From positions 21,837,895 through 21,901,894 of the forward strand of contig JBCFYV010011135.1 in assembly GCA_039000515.1 (NCBI GenBank): DNA of 64,000 bases, read 5' to 3'. A program made the translations under genes and the position numbers. This document shows, one piece after another, positions 25,570-35,730 of this stretch. The stretch comes from Timema cristinae. Its lineage: Eukaryota > Arthropoda > Insecta > Phasmatodea > Timematidae. The notes below the pieces were generated by a model, which was given only the letters and a program-made list of their open reading frames with translations, did not search any database and had not been told where the DNA came from. Within the stretch, counting starts at the first letter, position 1. Each line of letters opens with the position of its first letter.

Positions 25570-25974
25570 CTGGAACAGAAAAGCTCAATCTTTTTTTTTA
25601 AACCTCTAAAAAGCATCAAGACTGACGGATCTAACGGCACGTAGTCGTATCCGTCCCAGCGTCCTTGGTTTAGATCCTGAGTAGGGTAGTTGAAGCATGA
25701 TCACTCTGGATTCACGTGCGTCTGTTTATATCATAGTACTCACTATATGTAAATATTTAAATACATCGTGTTCGGGTGACACGTAGTTTTTCATATTCCC
25801 TACCAACGATTAGACTGGGTTTGATTTTAATGGAAGATAAACATAAAATTAAATACTACAAACTATTATTTAGGATTAATTTATTCCATAAGTTATTTCT
25901 GTTTATAAAAGACTGAGACTGACTTTAATTAATGTAAGTTGAGTGGGAGTGATTTTTTCATATCTAACTCTTTG

Positions 25975-27263
25975 ACTACACGAGTGTTTTAACACACGTC
26001 TACTCTATTTGCTGGTGTTATCACGGGTGTAACACACGTCCACATTGTTTGCTAGTGTTATCACGGTGTAACACACGTCCACACTGTTTGCTAGTGTTAT
26101 CACGGGTGTAACACACGTCCACACTGTTTGCTAGTGTTATCACGAGTGTAACACACGTCCACATTATTTGCTGGTGTTATCACGGGTGTAACACACGTCC
26201 ACACTCATTGCTGGTGTTATCACGAGTGTAGCACACGTCCACTCTGTTTGCTGGTGTTATCACGGGTGTAACACACATCCACTCTGTTTGCTGGTGTTAT
26301 CACGGGTGTAACACACGTCCACACTCATTGCTGGTGTTATCACGGGTGTAGCACACGCCCACTCTGTTTGCTAGTGTTATCACGGGTGTAACACACGTCC
26401 ACACTGTTTGCTAGTGTTATCACGGGTGTAACATACGTCCACATTATTTGCTGGTGTTATCACGGGTGTAACACACGTCCACACTCATTGCTGGTGTTAT
26501 CACGAGTGTAGCACACGCCCACTCTGTTTGCTGGTGTTATCACGAGTGTAGCACACGCCCACTCTGTTTGCTGGTGTTATCACGAGTGTAGCACACGTCC
26601 ACATTGTTTGCTGGTGTTATCACGAGTGTAGCATATATCAACTCTGTTTGCTGGTGTTATCACGAGTGTAGCACACGTCCACATTGTTTGCTGGTGTTAT
26701 CACGAGTGTAGCATATATCAACTCTGTTTGCTGGTGTTATCACGAGTGTAGCACACGTCCACATTGTTTGCTGGTGTTATCACGATTGTAGCATATATCA
26801 ACTCTGTTTGCTGGTGTTATCACGAGTGTAGCACACGTCCACACTGTTTGCTAGTGTTATCACGATTGTAACATATATCAACTCTGTTTGCTGGTGTTAT
26901 CACGAGTGTAGCACACGTCCACATTGTTTGCTGGTGTTATCACGAGTGTAGCATATATCAACTCTGTTTGCTGGTGTTATCACGAGTGTAGCACACGTCC
27001 ACATTGTTTGCTGGTGTTATCACGATTGTAACATATATCAACTCTGTTTGCTGGTGTTATCACGATTGTAACATATATCAACTCTGTTTGCTGGTGTTAT
27101 CACGAGTGTAGCACACGTCCACATTGTTTGCTGGTGTTATCACGATTGTAGCATATATCAACTCTGTTTGCTGGTGTTATCACGAGTGTAACATATATCA
27201 ACTCTGTTTGCTGGTGTTATCACGAGTGTAACATATATCAACTCTGTTTGCTGGTGTTATCAC
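25975..27263. repeat. minisatellite, 32 units of 40 bp
   Basis: Consensus core GCTGGTGTTATCACGAGTGT followed by AGCACACGTCCACTCTGTTT. Unit length is 40 bp almost without exception (one 39 bp unit near 26066). Two main unit types occur: one with CACACGTCCACA and one with CATATATCAACT. From about 26580 to 27150 the two types largely alternate, giving an 80 bp dimer. Units carrying GTGTTATCACGAGTGTAACAC are near-perfect inverted repeats able to fold into a hairpin. The array lies in the first intron of the proposed minus-strand gene. Confidence 0.95.
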
Positions 27264-28159
27264 TGTTTTACCAATTGCCTTACTTCGAGGGCTTCTTGCA
27301 ACCTCACCTCGTACCTTGTACAATTTTCCTTTTTATAAAGAATAGGCAAAGGTTTGCTCTCCCTCTCACCTAAAGAAACAATGAATTCTTCGTTTGGGAA
27401 GATATTTTACAATATGTCCCGTTATTTACTGAGAGTTTTTTTTATCGTAAATACTAAAATATAACAAAGTATTGTGCCCTTATTTTAGAGAGTAGGGCCA
27501 AGTTAAGCTTCAGTATGTCCTTCAATAAAATTAATAAATTCTGCTAGAGTAAATTGGAAATATTGTGTAATGCTTAACGCACAAACAAAAAAGCAGTTTT
27601 AAGAATGATTTTTGATTTTATTTTAAATGATATGTGAAATATGTAAACATTATAAAAGGAAAGTTTTCCATTTAAAAAAAAATTCCGAAATCTTTTTGTC
27701 CTTTAATTTTTTTATGAAATATTTTTGGTTTGAAACATTCTTGGCCTTTTTTTTTCTTATTTCGGCTATTTAAATAGAGCCAATGAAGTCATGATGCTCA
27801 AAGTTTTAAAGTTTAATTATCAGTATTATTTTTACTGAAAAAAGTTAACGCATAATAAATTAGTTGGGTACAATAAAGCTATAACAGGTTTTCTTGTTCA
27901 CTTTTCAGAATAAAGTATAGACTACAGTGCTTGGTGGTTTAATGTGTCACTAACGTTGGGTCTGCTTAGAAACGATTCGATAATTTTTGTTTCTTTCATT
28001 CTATTCAAACCTTTTACGCCCTTATGCATCCCCTTCCCTTAAGATTCAATGAGATTAAAATGTTCACTTTGAATAACCATTTATTTGTTTGGAATCTTAT
28101 ATCAATTTAAAAAAGAATAATATAACTAAACTAATTTTTAGGTTATCTTTAGTGTTTGA
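27264..28159. other. AT-rich non-coding DNA
   Basis: No gene, SINE or transposon end recognised between the 40 bp minisatellite and the polypyrimidine tract. Confidence 0.4.
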
Positions 28160-28164
28160 AAACA

Positions 28165-28655
28165 ATGTTTTTCTCCCTTCAACCTTTCCCCCTTACCATT
28201 TATTACCACCCCCTTTATTTCCCACCGCCTCATTATATACTTACTCCTCCGCACCTTTCCTTCAAATCTCATTTCCCCTCAACACTCCTTTCAAGCACCA
28301 ACCCTTCCTACCCCTCACCCCTCCATACTCACCATTCAGTCCCTCCTTCCTCCCCTTAGCACTCCCTCCTCTCCCCCCCCCCCCACACTCTCATCAATTC
28401 TCCCTTCCACTCATCAATCTTCCCTCCCTTATCCACTTCTGCCTTCACCTCAAAAAATCCACCCATCTTCCACCCCTTATCACCCTTACTCCACCTTTAC
28501 TACCACTGCCCCTCACTCCATTCCTTCCTTCCACCCCTCCTTCGACCCCTCACCAATCATTTCACTTCCCTCCGCCATCCCCTTTCCATCCCTTCACTAT
28601 TACTTCTCCTCCACCCTCCTACTTCTACTTTTTTCCTCACCCTTATCCTGACACA
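28165..28655. repeat. ~490 bp polypyrimidine (C/T-rich) tract
   Basis: The plus strand is overwhelmingly C and T with scattered A and almost no G, including a CCCCCCCC run near 28372-28384. It keeps two plus-strand frames open (216 and 67 codons) only because stop codons need purines. The predicted peptide is Pro/Ser/Leu/Phe low complexity with no domain. It is followed by (CA)n and (TA)n at about 28670-28700. Confidence 0.85.
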
Positions 28656-28727
28656 CTACTTTATATGTACACACACACATATATATATATATATATTTAT
28701 ACAAATGTAACAGTCTCTGACGCGATA

Positions 28728-28952
28728 CTTTCCCAGTGAGCTAGATTACCGATTACGGTGGGATCAAGATTATAATCTCAGTCTGCTGTACCGATGGGTT
28801 TTTTTCCGAAATGGTTTTACACTCTCCCTCCATGAAAATGCGGGTAGACTTCCTCTAAATATAAACTTCCTAATCCCTAGAATCGTTGTTGAAATTAGTA
28901 CATAAAATGTATCTAACCAGAATGGATCGTAAGACATGGTATTTAAAAAAAA
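28728..28952 (+). mobile_element. very diverged SINE family B copy
   Basis: Recognisable by GGTTTTACACTCTCCCTCCAT, ATGCGGGTAGACTTCCTC and a tail resembling ACGGGTAGTAAGACG (AATGGATCGTAAGACATGG), followed by an A run. The head is largely unreadable. Confidence 0.6.
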
Positions 28953-29738
28953 AAAAATGTAGGTACAACTCCCCTTCACCTGCTTTGTATTGTATGATTT
29001 TGGTAGGAAGAACAGTGGAAGGTAATTAATAAATTAACTAAACATATTTAATATAGTCGTACATCAAGTCATGCTATATGCATCTTTTGCTTTTGATAGA
29101 ATATGGTTGAATTATATCTATTGGTCTTTCGAACAAAATCAAGGTATATAGGACAAGTGACAATTGGTAAAAATGTACCAGAACATTTTTTTTTTAATGG
29201 AATTTATTTTAAATTGTTCAACTCTAGCTACGAGACGTTATAAATTACGCGTTAAATACCGTCAATAGAAATACAGCAATAGTCTATAAGTCTCATGTTT
29301 GCTTTCAACGTTAAGGCAGAGGGTCAAAATATGTCCTTAGAAAACAAAGGTAGCACCGTGAAAGAAAATTACTACCGGGGATATACATGTTATATTTTAA
29401 TTACTTTTATTTTGCAAGTAAACGGCAGATTTATTCAAATGAGTCAGAAGGGGGGGTTTAGCTGTTAGCGTATTACATACGGTACCTGTTGAATTCGTTA
29501 CCACCATGAACCATAATACATGCATCCAATCTGTTTCTTGCTGTGTATTCACGAGCAATGGAGAGTAAAAAAAAACCTTGTGTGACCCAACAGTATACGC
29601 ATTTTTCATATAGTCCATAAAAGTTTTGGGAAAAAAATATATACTATCAAAAATTAGTTATTAGCAAGGCCCGTTTTTTTTATGGCAATGTTATCTTTTT
29701 TATTGTTACATCACAGACAATGCTCATTGTCATTTTTG
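28953..29738. other. no recognisable gene
   Basis: AT-rich DNA. A possible 39-nt micro-exon (29502-29540, minus strand) has CAG and GTAACG borders and phase 0 at both ends, so it could fit the proposed minus-strand gene, but it is too short to call. Confidence 0.3.
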
Positions 29739-30023
29739 GTGACCTGGTGGTTTAGGGGTAAGTTGTTGGATTTCTGTTCTGGGATCCAAGGTTCAATCCT
29801 GTGTCCCGGGACAGATTTATCTGATTGCCAAACTCTTCCTTCATCTCTGATAATAAGTTTTTTAACCACAACTGGTGAATGTGGGAATGTCAGGCCTCCA
29901 CCGTGGTTCGGATTCCACGTTAAACTGTAGGTCCTCCATTTCATCTTACAATCACTCTACCATTACACATTAGCGTAAGTGCTATAACCTGAAGGGGTAT
30001 TGAGATGTGGTGCTAATAATAAT
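29739..30023 (+). mobile_element. SINE family A
   Basis: Head GTGACCTGGTGGTTTAGGGG, B box AAGGTTCAATCCTG, body with TTCGGATTCCACGTTAAACT, tail ACCTGAAGGGGTATTGAGATG and GTGGTGCTAATAATAAT. A 15 bp internal insertion relative to other copies lies near 29850-29865. Confidence 0.85.
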
Positions 30024-30411
30024 CAAAACTAAATTTACCATCCAATTAACCACTTATTGGGTATAAAATTAAAATTTGGCAATAAGGTGAATAGACCACC
30101 TCAAAATATCTTTCCAACCCCCCCTACCCCCTACCCACCCCAAATAAAAATTGCCAGTTTAAAAGTGGGAGTCTTAATATTTTCACATGTGATTTTCAGA
30201 ATCCTGAGGAAATAATTTTAAATATCTACATAGTTGTCAGATACTATAAAATGTGTCATGTAAAAATATATTGGCAAATTGGGATAAGCATCTACCTAGA
30301 TAGACAACAAAAATGTTTAAAAGGGAAGGAATCTCAAAACAGGGGGTTCTTGGGAAAGTAATATTAATCTAATTGGGTAGTATGAGGTAGGAAAAAATTT
30401 TTAGAGATTAT
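30024..30411. other. no recognisable gene
   Basis: AT-rich sequence with a C-rich patch at 30116-30140. Nothing supports a gene. Confidence 0.35.
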
Positions 30412-30555
30412 TAACGCTACCCACATTTGTGTGGAAATAGATTGGGAAACTCTTTATAAAAAAAACCAACCTCGGTAAAACCGACAAGGATATGAGCCAC
30501 TATTTTCCCAGGCCATTCTAACACGAGAGTGACGCTTTAAATAGTTCGTCCTCCG
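30412..30555 (-). mobile_element. diverged SINE family B fragment
   Basis: Contains CCCACATTTGTGTGGAAATAG, the AAAAACCAACCTCGG region and a decayed head (CATTCTAACACGAGAGTGACG), in minus orientation. The downstream part of the open frame starting at 30750 reads into this element, so the exon must end before it. Confidence 0.5.
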
Positions 30556-30585
30556 AAGTTGGTTCCGTATAGATAAGGATTTTAC

Positions 30586-30750
30586 AAATAAGAAGGATAA
30601 CAATATGGCGGGATGATCCGTTTGAGCTTTCCATATTAAAACACAATCTATTGTTATAAACACAGCAAATATAAGAGTCTCTCTTAAACCATACAAAACT
30701 TCTTTTGGCTCAACATTTCTATGATATCTTTTCTTTTTGTTTACCGACAT
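30586..30750 (-). CDS. candidate first coding exon, single-pass membrane protein
   Basis: ATG at 30750 in the context GGAGACGGATGTCGG opens 55 sense codons ending in phase 0 at a GTAAAA donor beginning at 30585. The peptide starts with a basic stretch (MSVNKKKRYHRN), followed by about 17 hydrophobic residues (LIFAVFITIDCVLIW) and a second hydrophobic run (AILLSFLF), so a signal anchor or one to two membrane spans are likely. The upstream 100-150 bases are GC-richer and contain an NRF1-like site, as expected for a promoter. The exons at 25412-25569 and 22914-23166 continue it in matching phases. No family recognised; cDNA would be decisive. Confidence 0.42.
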
Positions 30751-30832
30751 CCGTCTCCAACCAAATTATACGATCGTTTAGAAAAGCCCGATTGGAACGC
30801 ATAACTCTCGAATGTCGAATAACTGAGGTGGA

Positions 30833-30844
30833 CGCGCCTGCGCA
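30833..30844 (-). promoter_or_regulatory. NRF1/Ewg-like promoter site
   Basis: Minus-strand TGCGCAGGCGCG resembles the NRF1 consensus (GCGCA-n-GCGC). It lies about 85 bases upstream of the ATG at 30750, in the only GC-rich patch of this part of the window. NRF1 sites mark many animal housekeeping promoters. Single-site evidence only. Confidence 0.3.
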
Positions 30845-30951
30845 TTAACGGTTGAGACCTAGGCCAGTCTTATCAAGAACATGCTGGAACTACGTTGTAC
30901 GTCCCCTAACGATTCCTTAAACTTGTGCTAGTTTAGATCATATATACTGGA

Positions 30952-31767
30952 CAGCGGCGGCTCGTAGCTAAAATTAAGGGGGGGGGGGGGGAGTGCTGCT
31001 CCGGAAAATGTTTAGCCTTTGTTTTAAAATTGTGTAAAAGGAAAACAAATATGTATAAAAAGAAAATGTATTCAGAAACTTGATAAAATCTTAACAAAAA
31101 AAAATTATTACTTAATTTAACTTAAATTGTTACAGTTCAAGCTTGATCTATTCATTTAAAATTAAATCCATTATTCTTGTTTTAATTTGCGCAAAAGCTC
31201 AGTAATGATCTCTGGATTACAAATGAGGAAATTTTTCTCCATTGAAAGTACTGCAAGCGCATTTAGTCTTTCTGTTAAATAAAAGGACCGAAAAAAAATC
31301 AAATAGAATAGCGGGAAGCAGCGTAATAATCTAATTCTACATTCTTCTACACTTTATCACATTCAAGAATAGGGTATACGGTTTTTAAGCACAACACACA
31401 CTGAGTAAAAGAAAACTTGCTTCCACCATCACGCCAGAGCCGGTACTGCGAGACCAACAGTGCTCTCTCTACCTGGCAGACCCGTCGCCTCCCCACTTCT
31501 CTCCTATGTGCGCATGCGCACAACAGTCAAACACTACGTCATTGGCACTGTGAAGCGCACGTTCTATACAAAGATGTTTGTATCTTTTTCATAAACTTGG
31601 GGATCGATACTCAAGTACTGACATTAAGCTTAAGGAATATATATTGTACTACAAAAATAAATAAAGAATTAAAGAAAAAAGACTCATTATATTAAATGTT
31701 ATCGAAAATATCAAGTAGAAATAGTGGGTGCTTCAGTTCTGCAGTGACTATACAAGAGCTTCCAACG
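30952..31767. mobile_element. non-autonomous hAT-like element, copy 2, with 8 bp TSD
   Basis: Starts CAGCGGCGGCTCGT and ends in a decayed inverse (AGAGCTTCCAACG). The 8 bp target duplication ATACTGGA is perfect at 30944-30951 and 31768-31775, the hAT signature. The 816 bp element carries a G run at 30977-30991 and shares the GCGCATGCGCACAACAGTCA block and most other sequence with 23596-24361. No transposase. Confidence 0.88.
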
Positions 31768-32026
31768 ATACTGGATGTTTTGACTCATAGTTCATACTTG
31801 CAGCTTGTTTGGACCAAAAGTAATACAACATCTCTATACACTTACATCTAAACAACTCTGCTAGTACCAATAAATCGTTTTCAAAAATTCAGCTTACAGC
31901 GCCGGGAAAGCACAGCTGTTCAAGAATACGCGTAAAATAGGTTGCATAGCTATTAAGTGCGTGGCACTGCACACCTTGAAATCTTGGAGAACGGTAGCAG
32001 AACATACGACAATTAATAGTAAGCAA

Positions 32027-32290
32027 GTGATCTGGCGGTCTAGGGGTAAGGTGTCAGACTTCTATGCTGGCGGCCGGGGTTCAATCCTCGGTCCCGGCAA
32101 AGATTTATCTGATTACCAAACCCTTCCTTCACCTCTGACAAGACATCTTGTGAATGTGGGGAATGCCAGGCCTCCACCGTGGTTCGGATTCCACGTTAAA
32201 CTGTAGGTCCTTAATTTCATCTCACAATCACCCTACCATTACACATTAGCGTAAGTGCGTATAACCCGAATGGGTAGTAAGATGCGGTGC

Positions 32291-32317
<27 letters not shown>
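32027..32317 (+). mobile_element. SINE family A with 13 bp TSD
   Basis: Head GTGATCTGGCGGTCTAGGGG, B box GGGGTTCAATCCTCGG, tail ACCCGAATGGGTAGTAAGATG and a long AAT run. The direct repeat TAATAGTAAGCAA lies at 32014-32026 and 32318-32330. Confidence 0.93.
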
Positions 32318-32322
<5 letters not shown>

Positions 32323-32330
32323 GTAAGCAA

Positions 32331-32763
32331 CACACTAATCCATCTAGAAATACAAATATACTTTGAGAGTCATCATTAACATCACAGAAAGGGCTGCTCT
32401 TATTACATGCCACGCACCTGGATCCTATGCAACCTATTTTACACGCATGCTTGATTAGCTATGCTCACACGATGAAGTACACTGAAACTTTGAAGGTTAC
32501 ACTCGTTTGTCCTAGTTATATAAATTCTTATCTGTTTCCTCCTGTTTCTAATACTTTTAGAATTTGCGTCTCATTAATGGGACAGCTATCATATATTACT
32601 TATTGTTTAATATTTATCCTGGTGGTGATGTATCAATGTGTTAATTTTCTTATTATTAACTATTAAATACGTTTCATAATTACATAATACTTTGTTGCCA
32701 TTCATTCTAGGACGTGCACCATAGATTAGTTCAGCTCAATATTTAACTAGGTGGTGCTGTACC
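32331..32763. other. no recognisable gene
   Basis: AT-rich DNA; the 79-codon frame at 32427-32666 is hydrophobic but has no domain, conserved motif or splice support. Confidence 0.35.
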
Positions 32764-32774
32764 ACTTAACAATG

Positions 32775-33081
32775 TTATTATTAATTATTATTATTATTAT
32801 TATTATTACGTCTTACAACCCGTTCGGGTTACACGCACCTACACTAATGTATAATGGTAGGGTGATTGTAAGATTAAATGGAGGACCTATAGTTTAACGT
32901 GGGATCCGAACCACGGTAGAGGCCCTGGCACTCCCCACATTCACAAGTTGTGATTAATACACGACATGTCAGAGGTGAGTTAGGGGTTTAGCAATCAGAT
33001 AAATCTCTGCCATGACCGAGGATTGAAACCCGGACCCCAAGCACAGAAGTCCAATGACTTACCCCTATACCACCAGGTCAC
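32775..33081 (-). mobile_element. SINE family A at left edge of duplication copy 1
   Basis: Minus-strand copy with ATT repeats at its left and the head CCACCAGGTCAC at its right. A near-perfect repeat containing CTTAACAA flanks it (32765-32772 and 33084-33091). The same SINE, with the same right flank, lies at 47496-47782, so it predates the duplication; the left flanks are unrelated. Confidence 0.9.
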
Positions 33082-33283
33082 CTCTTAACAACAATATTAG
33101 TATCTGGCTTAGACTAACAATACTACGTATTAATGTTGCCCGTTTTATTTGGATGACTTATGTGTCGGCTTTTAGGGATAGTTGCTGACTATCTCTATAT
33201 TTTATCTGTAAGAGATGAATTTTAATTTGTATTACTGATTGAAATTGTAGCTACTGGTCTCATGTTCATTAAACCCCTATCAT

Positions 33284-35089
33284 CAGAGCCCTGCTTTAAT
33301 GGTGAAAAAAAAAGTCCAGTTTCGTTTTTAAGTTTCCCAAAAGCGGTGAATAAGCAGTGAATTACAAAAATCCTATTTTTGCGACGAAATTATCGAATTA
33401 AGACAAAAGCGTTAAAAAAAAGCTGTTTTTACCAACTTTCGTGATTAAGGTGAATTTGTTGGGTTAAAACTAGACTTCCAGGACAATGTTTGAAACAGGT
33501 AGACTAAACATATTGAATTGAAAACTAAAAATTACATTTTGTTTGGACAAAACGGTAAAAAACACTAGTCCGCAAAAAATGTTCTGTCAACTTATTAATA
33601 AAGTAAGATTTAGTGGCAGCTGGTCTGGGAAAAGTATGTACAAGTCACAAAGACAAAATATTACACAAAAATCATCTTGTTACTTCACAAAAATTGTGAC
33701 TAAATTTTTAAATCTCAATTTAGGCTAGAAAAATACAAAATAACTACTCAACATCACCAAACTGCAACATACAGCTGGTAACAATGTTATCCACTTTCAT
33801 TGTGGTTCTGCGGTCTGTGACTACTAAACTATACTTAGAAAAATATCGTTCTGAATCTGCATTTGAAATCGACAGCCACAACGCTTGCAAACACTTTGTT
33901 GCGAAGTCACTGAACATACTGTCCGTCTTCAGCCTTAGCAGCACATTCTCAATTTTTAACTTTCGATGCCATCTCTCTCTTCCATCAAAACTTTCAATTT
34001 TTTACACATTTCAATGTAGAAAAAAGACAAATCTCCATCGTAGTTGACAAAAAAGGGCAGTACTTTAAAATTAATCTTGACCTGCTCTATGTTAGGCGTA
34101 CTCCTACTTACCTTCAACAGCATCGCAGTAGTGTCCATTATGTATTCATTTTTCTGCTCTTTGGCCTTCTGCTGGTTTCCCAACGAACTCACAATAGATG
34201 TTTGCAGTGTAGATGTCGACGGTTTGCATTATAGCAAAACATGATTTTTTGACGCCACATGTTTTTCGCATGAATCTTTCCGCGACCACTCAACCCTAGC
34301 GTTGCACACTTTACACATAATTACATCGCGGTCTGCACATACAACCCATCCTTCTTATATTCTCTTGACGCCACACTGACATCCTTCCCTCTCCGACCCA
34401 TAACACTCAACACGACAACACTTCTCTACCAAAATCTTCTTCAAACTCTTCTCGACACTCGACACCACAGCGACGCGCGAATAAATCAAATAGCACTGGC
34501 TTGCAGGGCGTGCTGGGTATTTATTTAGAAGACTCGCTCCACAGCTTACGCACACGTTAGTATTCACCGCTATGCAGGAAACTGATGGCTAGCGATCCTA
34601 CCCAACAAGCCACGTGCTGACCGCCTGCTTGAAATGTTGCTAAGACTCGCTTCATAGCTAAAGTAGAGAAGCAATAGCAGCGTTCCAATGGCAACAACTA
34701 GCTAGCGGTCCTGACCTTGGTTTTTCCCAAGAACGAAAACAACCCTGCCATGCGACGCCAGCGTGTCGAACAAGAAGGGAGTGGTACAAGCATGAACGAA
34801 AAAATGGGACCTCCAAAAATTAAAAATGCAATTTTCAAACTTAAAATATTTATTTTTCAATATCCCAAAATATTAGCGCGAATGCCGAAAATCGCAAATA
34901 GATCGCGATTATCACGGACATAGTTTAAAATCGCGAATATCGCGTTAAAACGCCGATTTCGCGAACTATCGCGACAATTCTGAGCATATATTTGCAATCA
35001 GGGTAACCTAAATATGTGAACATCTGAAAGAAAAAATACCATATCTAACATTCGCGAATTATCGCGATCTCCACAAACGCAGGGCTCTG
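33284..35089 (-). mobile_element. hAT transposon (defective), 8 bp TSD
   Basis: The ends are CAGAGCCCTGC and GCAGGGCTCTG, a perfect 11 bp terminal inverted repeat. The perfect 8 bp target duplication CCTATCAT lies at 33276-33283 and 35090-35097. The element is 1806 bp. The paralogous position in duplication copy 2 (about 47970-47985) has no insertion, giving a natural empty site. Transposase remnants run on the minus strand: a BED-type zinc finger near 34345-34250 (CKVCNARVEWSRKDSCEKH, with a second His further on) and a hAT C-terminal dimerisation region at 33944-33744 (SNADSERYFSKYSLVVTDRR). The catalytic DDE core is missing and stops and a frameshift are present. The right subterminal 200 bp hold many TCGCGA-type motifs. 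Confidence 0.95.
33744..34345 (-). pseudogene. hAT transposase remnant (BED finger + dimerisation domain)
   Basis: The minus-strand frame from about 34345 encodes a C-x2-C ... H-x(4-5)-H BED finger with the usual Trp-Ser-Arg between the metal ligands. It meets an in-frame TAA just after the finger, then continues open from 34192 to 33956. A frame change leads into 33944-33744, which contains the SERYFSKYSLVVTDRR signature of the hAT C-terminal domain (family pattern S-A-x-S-E-R-x-F-S ... R-R). The usual ~400 residues between these two domains are lacking, so the element depends on transposase made elsewhere. Confidence 0.75.
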
Positions 35090-35097
35090 CCTATCAT

Positions 35098-35730
35098 CAT
35101 TCTACCCAATATCTTGTTATGTAAACATTTCCATAGTTTAGTACCTTTAACCTATCGGGTAAAAGTGATAATTGGGTGGGACGCTAATTGTACCAAATGG
35201 TGCCACAGTTTATGTGGCCAAATGTTAAACTTCTTCATTTTATATAGTATCGATACAGCTTTCACTTGCGAAAATTGTGTTAAGGTTGCTAGTTATATCA
35301 TAAAAAATTATTCCAATAAATTGTCTTAAATATCTCAAACTATATCAGGATATCTGATATATTTTAAGGTAAAAAACGTTTTATGTTTCCCTATACATTA
35401 ACTAATGGCTATATAGATTTTTTTTTAAATGTCAACACACATAAGTGCACTTTTATGTCTGCTAATCACCACAGTAAACATTGCATGCAGAAAGAGTATA
35501 CAATACTTAAAGAATGAAGGGAGATACCAATTATACACGTCATCAGTCTATAGCTAGACGTTCTACCATGTACACTCCGATCAGCTTACAGAGGGGGTTG
35601 CTTAAGTTCGATGATTTGGGACTTCAGAATTTTTGTGGAGAATGTTTTTACTTTTTTTTTAACCTCTTTTGTCAAACACAACGAAGGTCTAATCAACTTG
35701 TAAATACAAGGTAAGAAAAGTCTTTTTAAA
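35098..35730. other. duplicated non-coding block
   Basis: Aligns to about 47985-48904, which contains an extra SINE. The frame at 35114-35329 has a Cys/His pattern vaguely like the second half of a PHD finger (CTKWCHSLC ... FTCENC), but copy 2 has lost those residues. No intact gene. Confidence 0.4.

Noticed and set aside
25610..25700. Alternative minus-strand frame with RWDGYDYVPLDPS just upstream of the middle exon
   Set aside because: Plausible residues, but using it needs a 34-nt intron or a frame that stops soon after; weaker than the phase-compatible exon.
25975..27263. CRISPR array
   Set aside because: Units are contiguous 40 bp copies with no unique spacers, in an animal genome; it is a minisatellite.
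28089..28739. 216-codon Pro/Ser/Leu-rich frame
   Set aside because: Two frames are open together because the tract lacks G; composition is pure C/T low complexity and the ends run into CA/TA repeats.
29502..29540. 39-nt micro-exon for the minus-strand gene
   Set aside because: Borders and phase fit, but a 39-nt match with GT/AG ends is expected by chance in a 5 kb intron.
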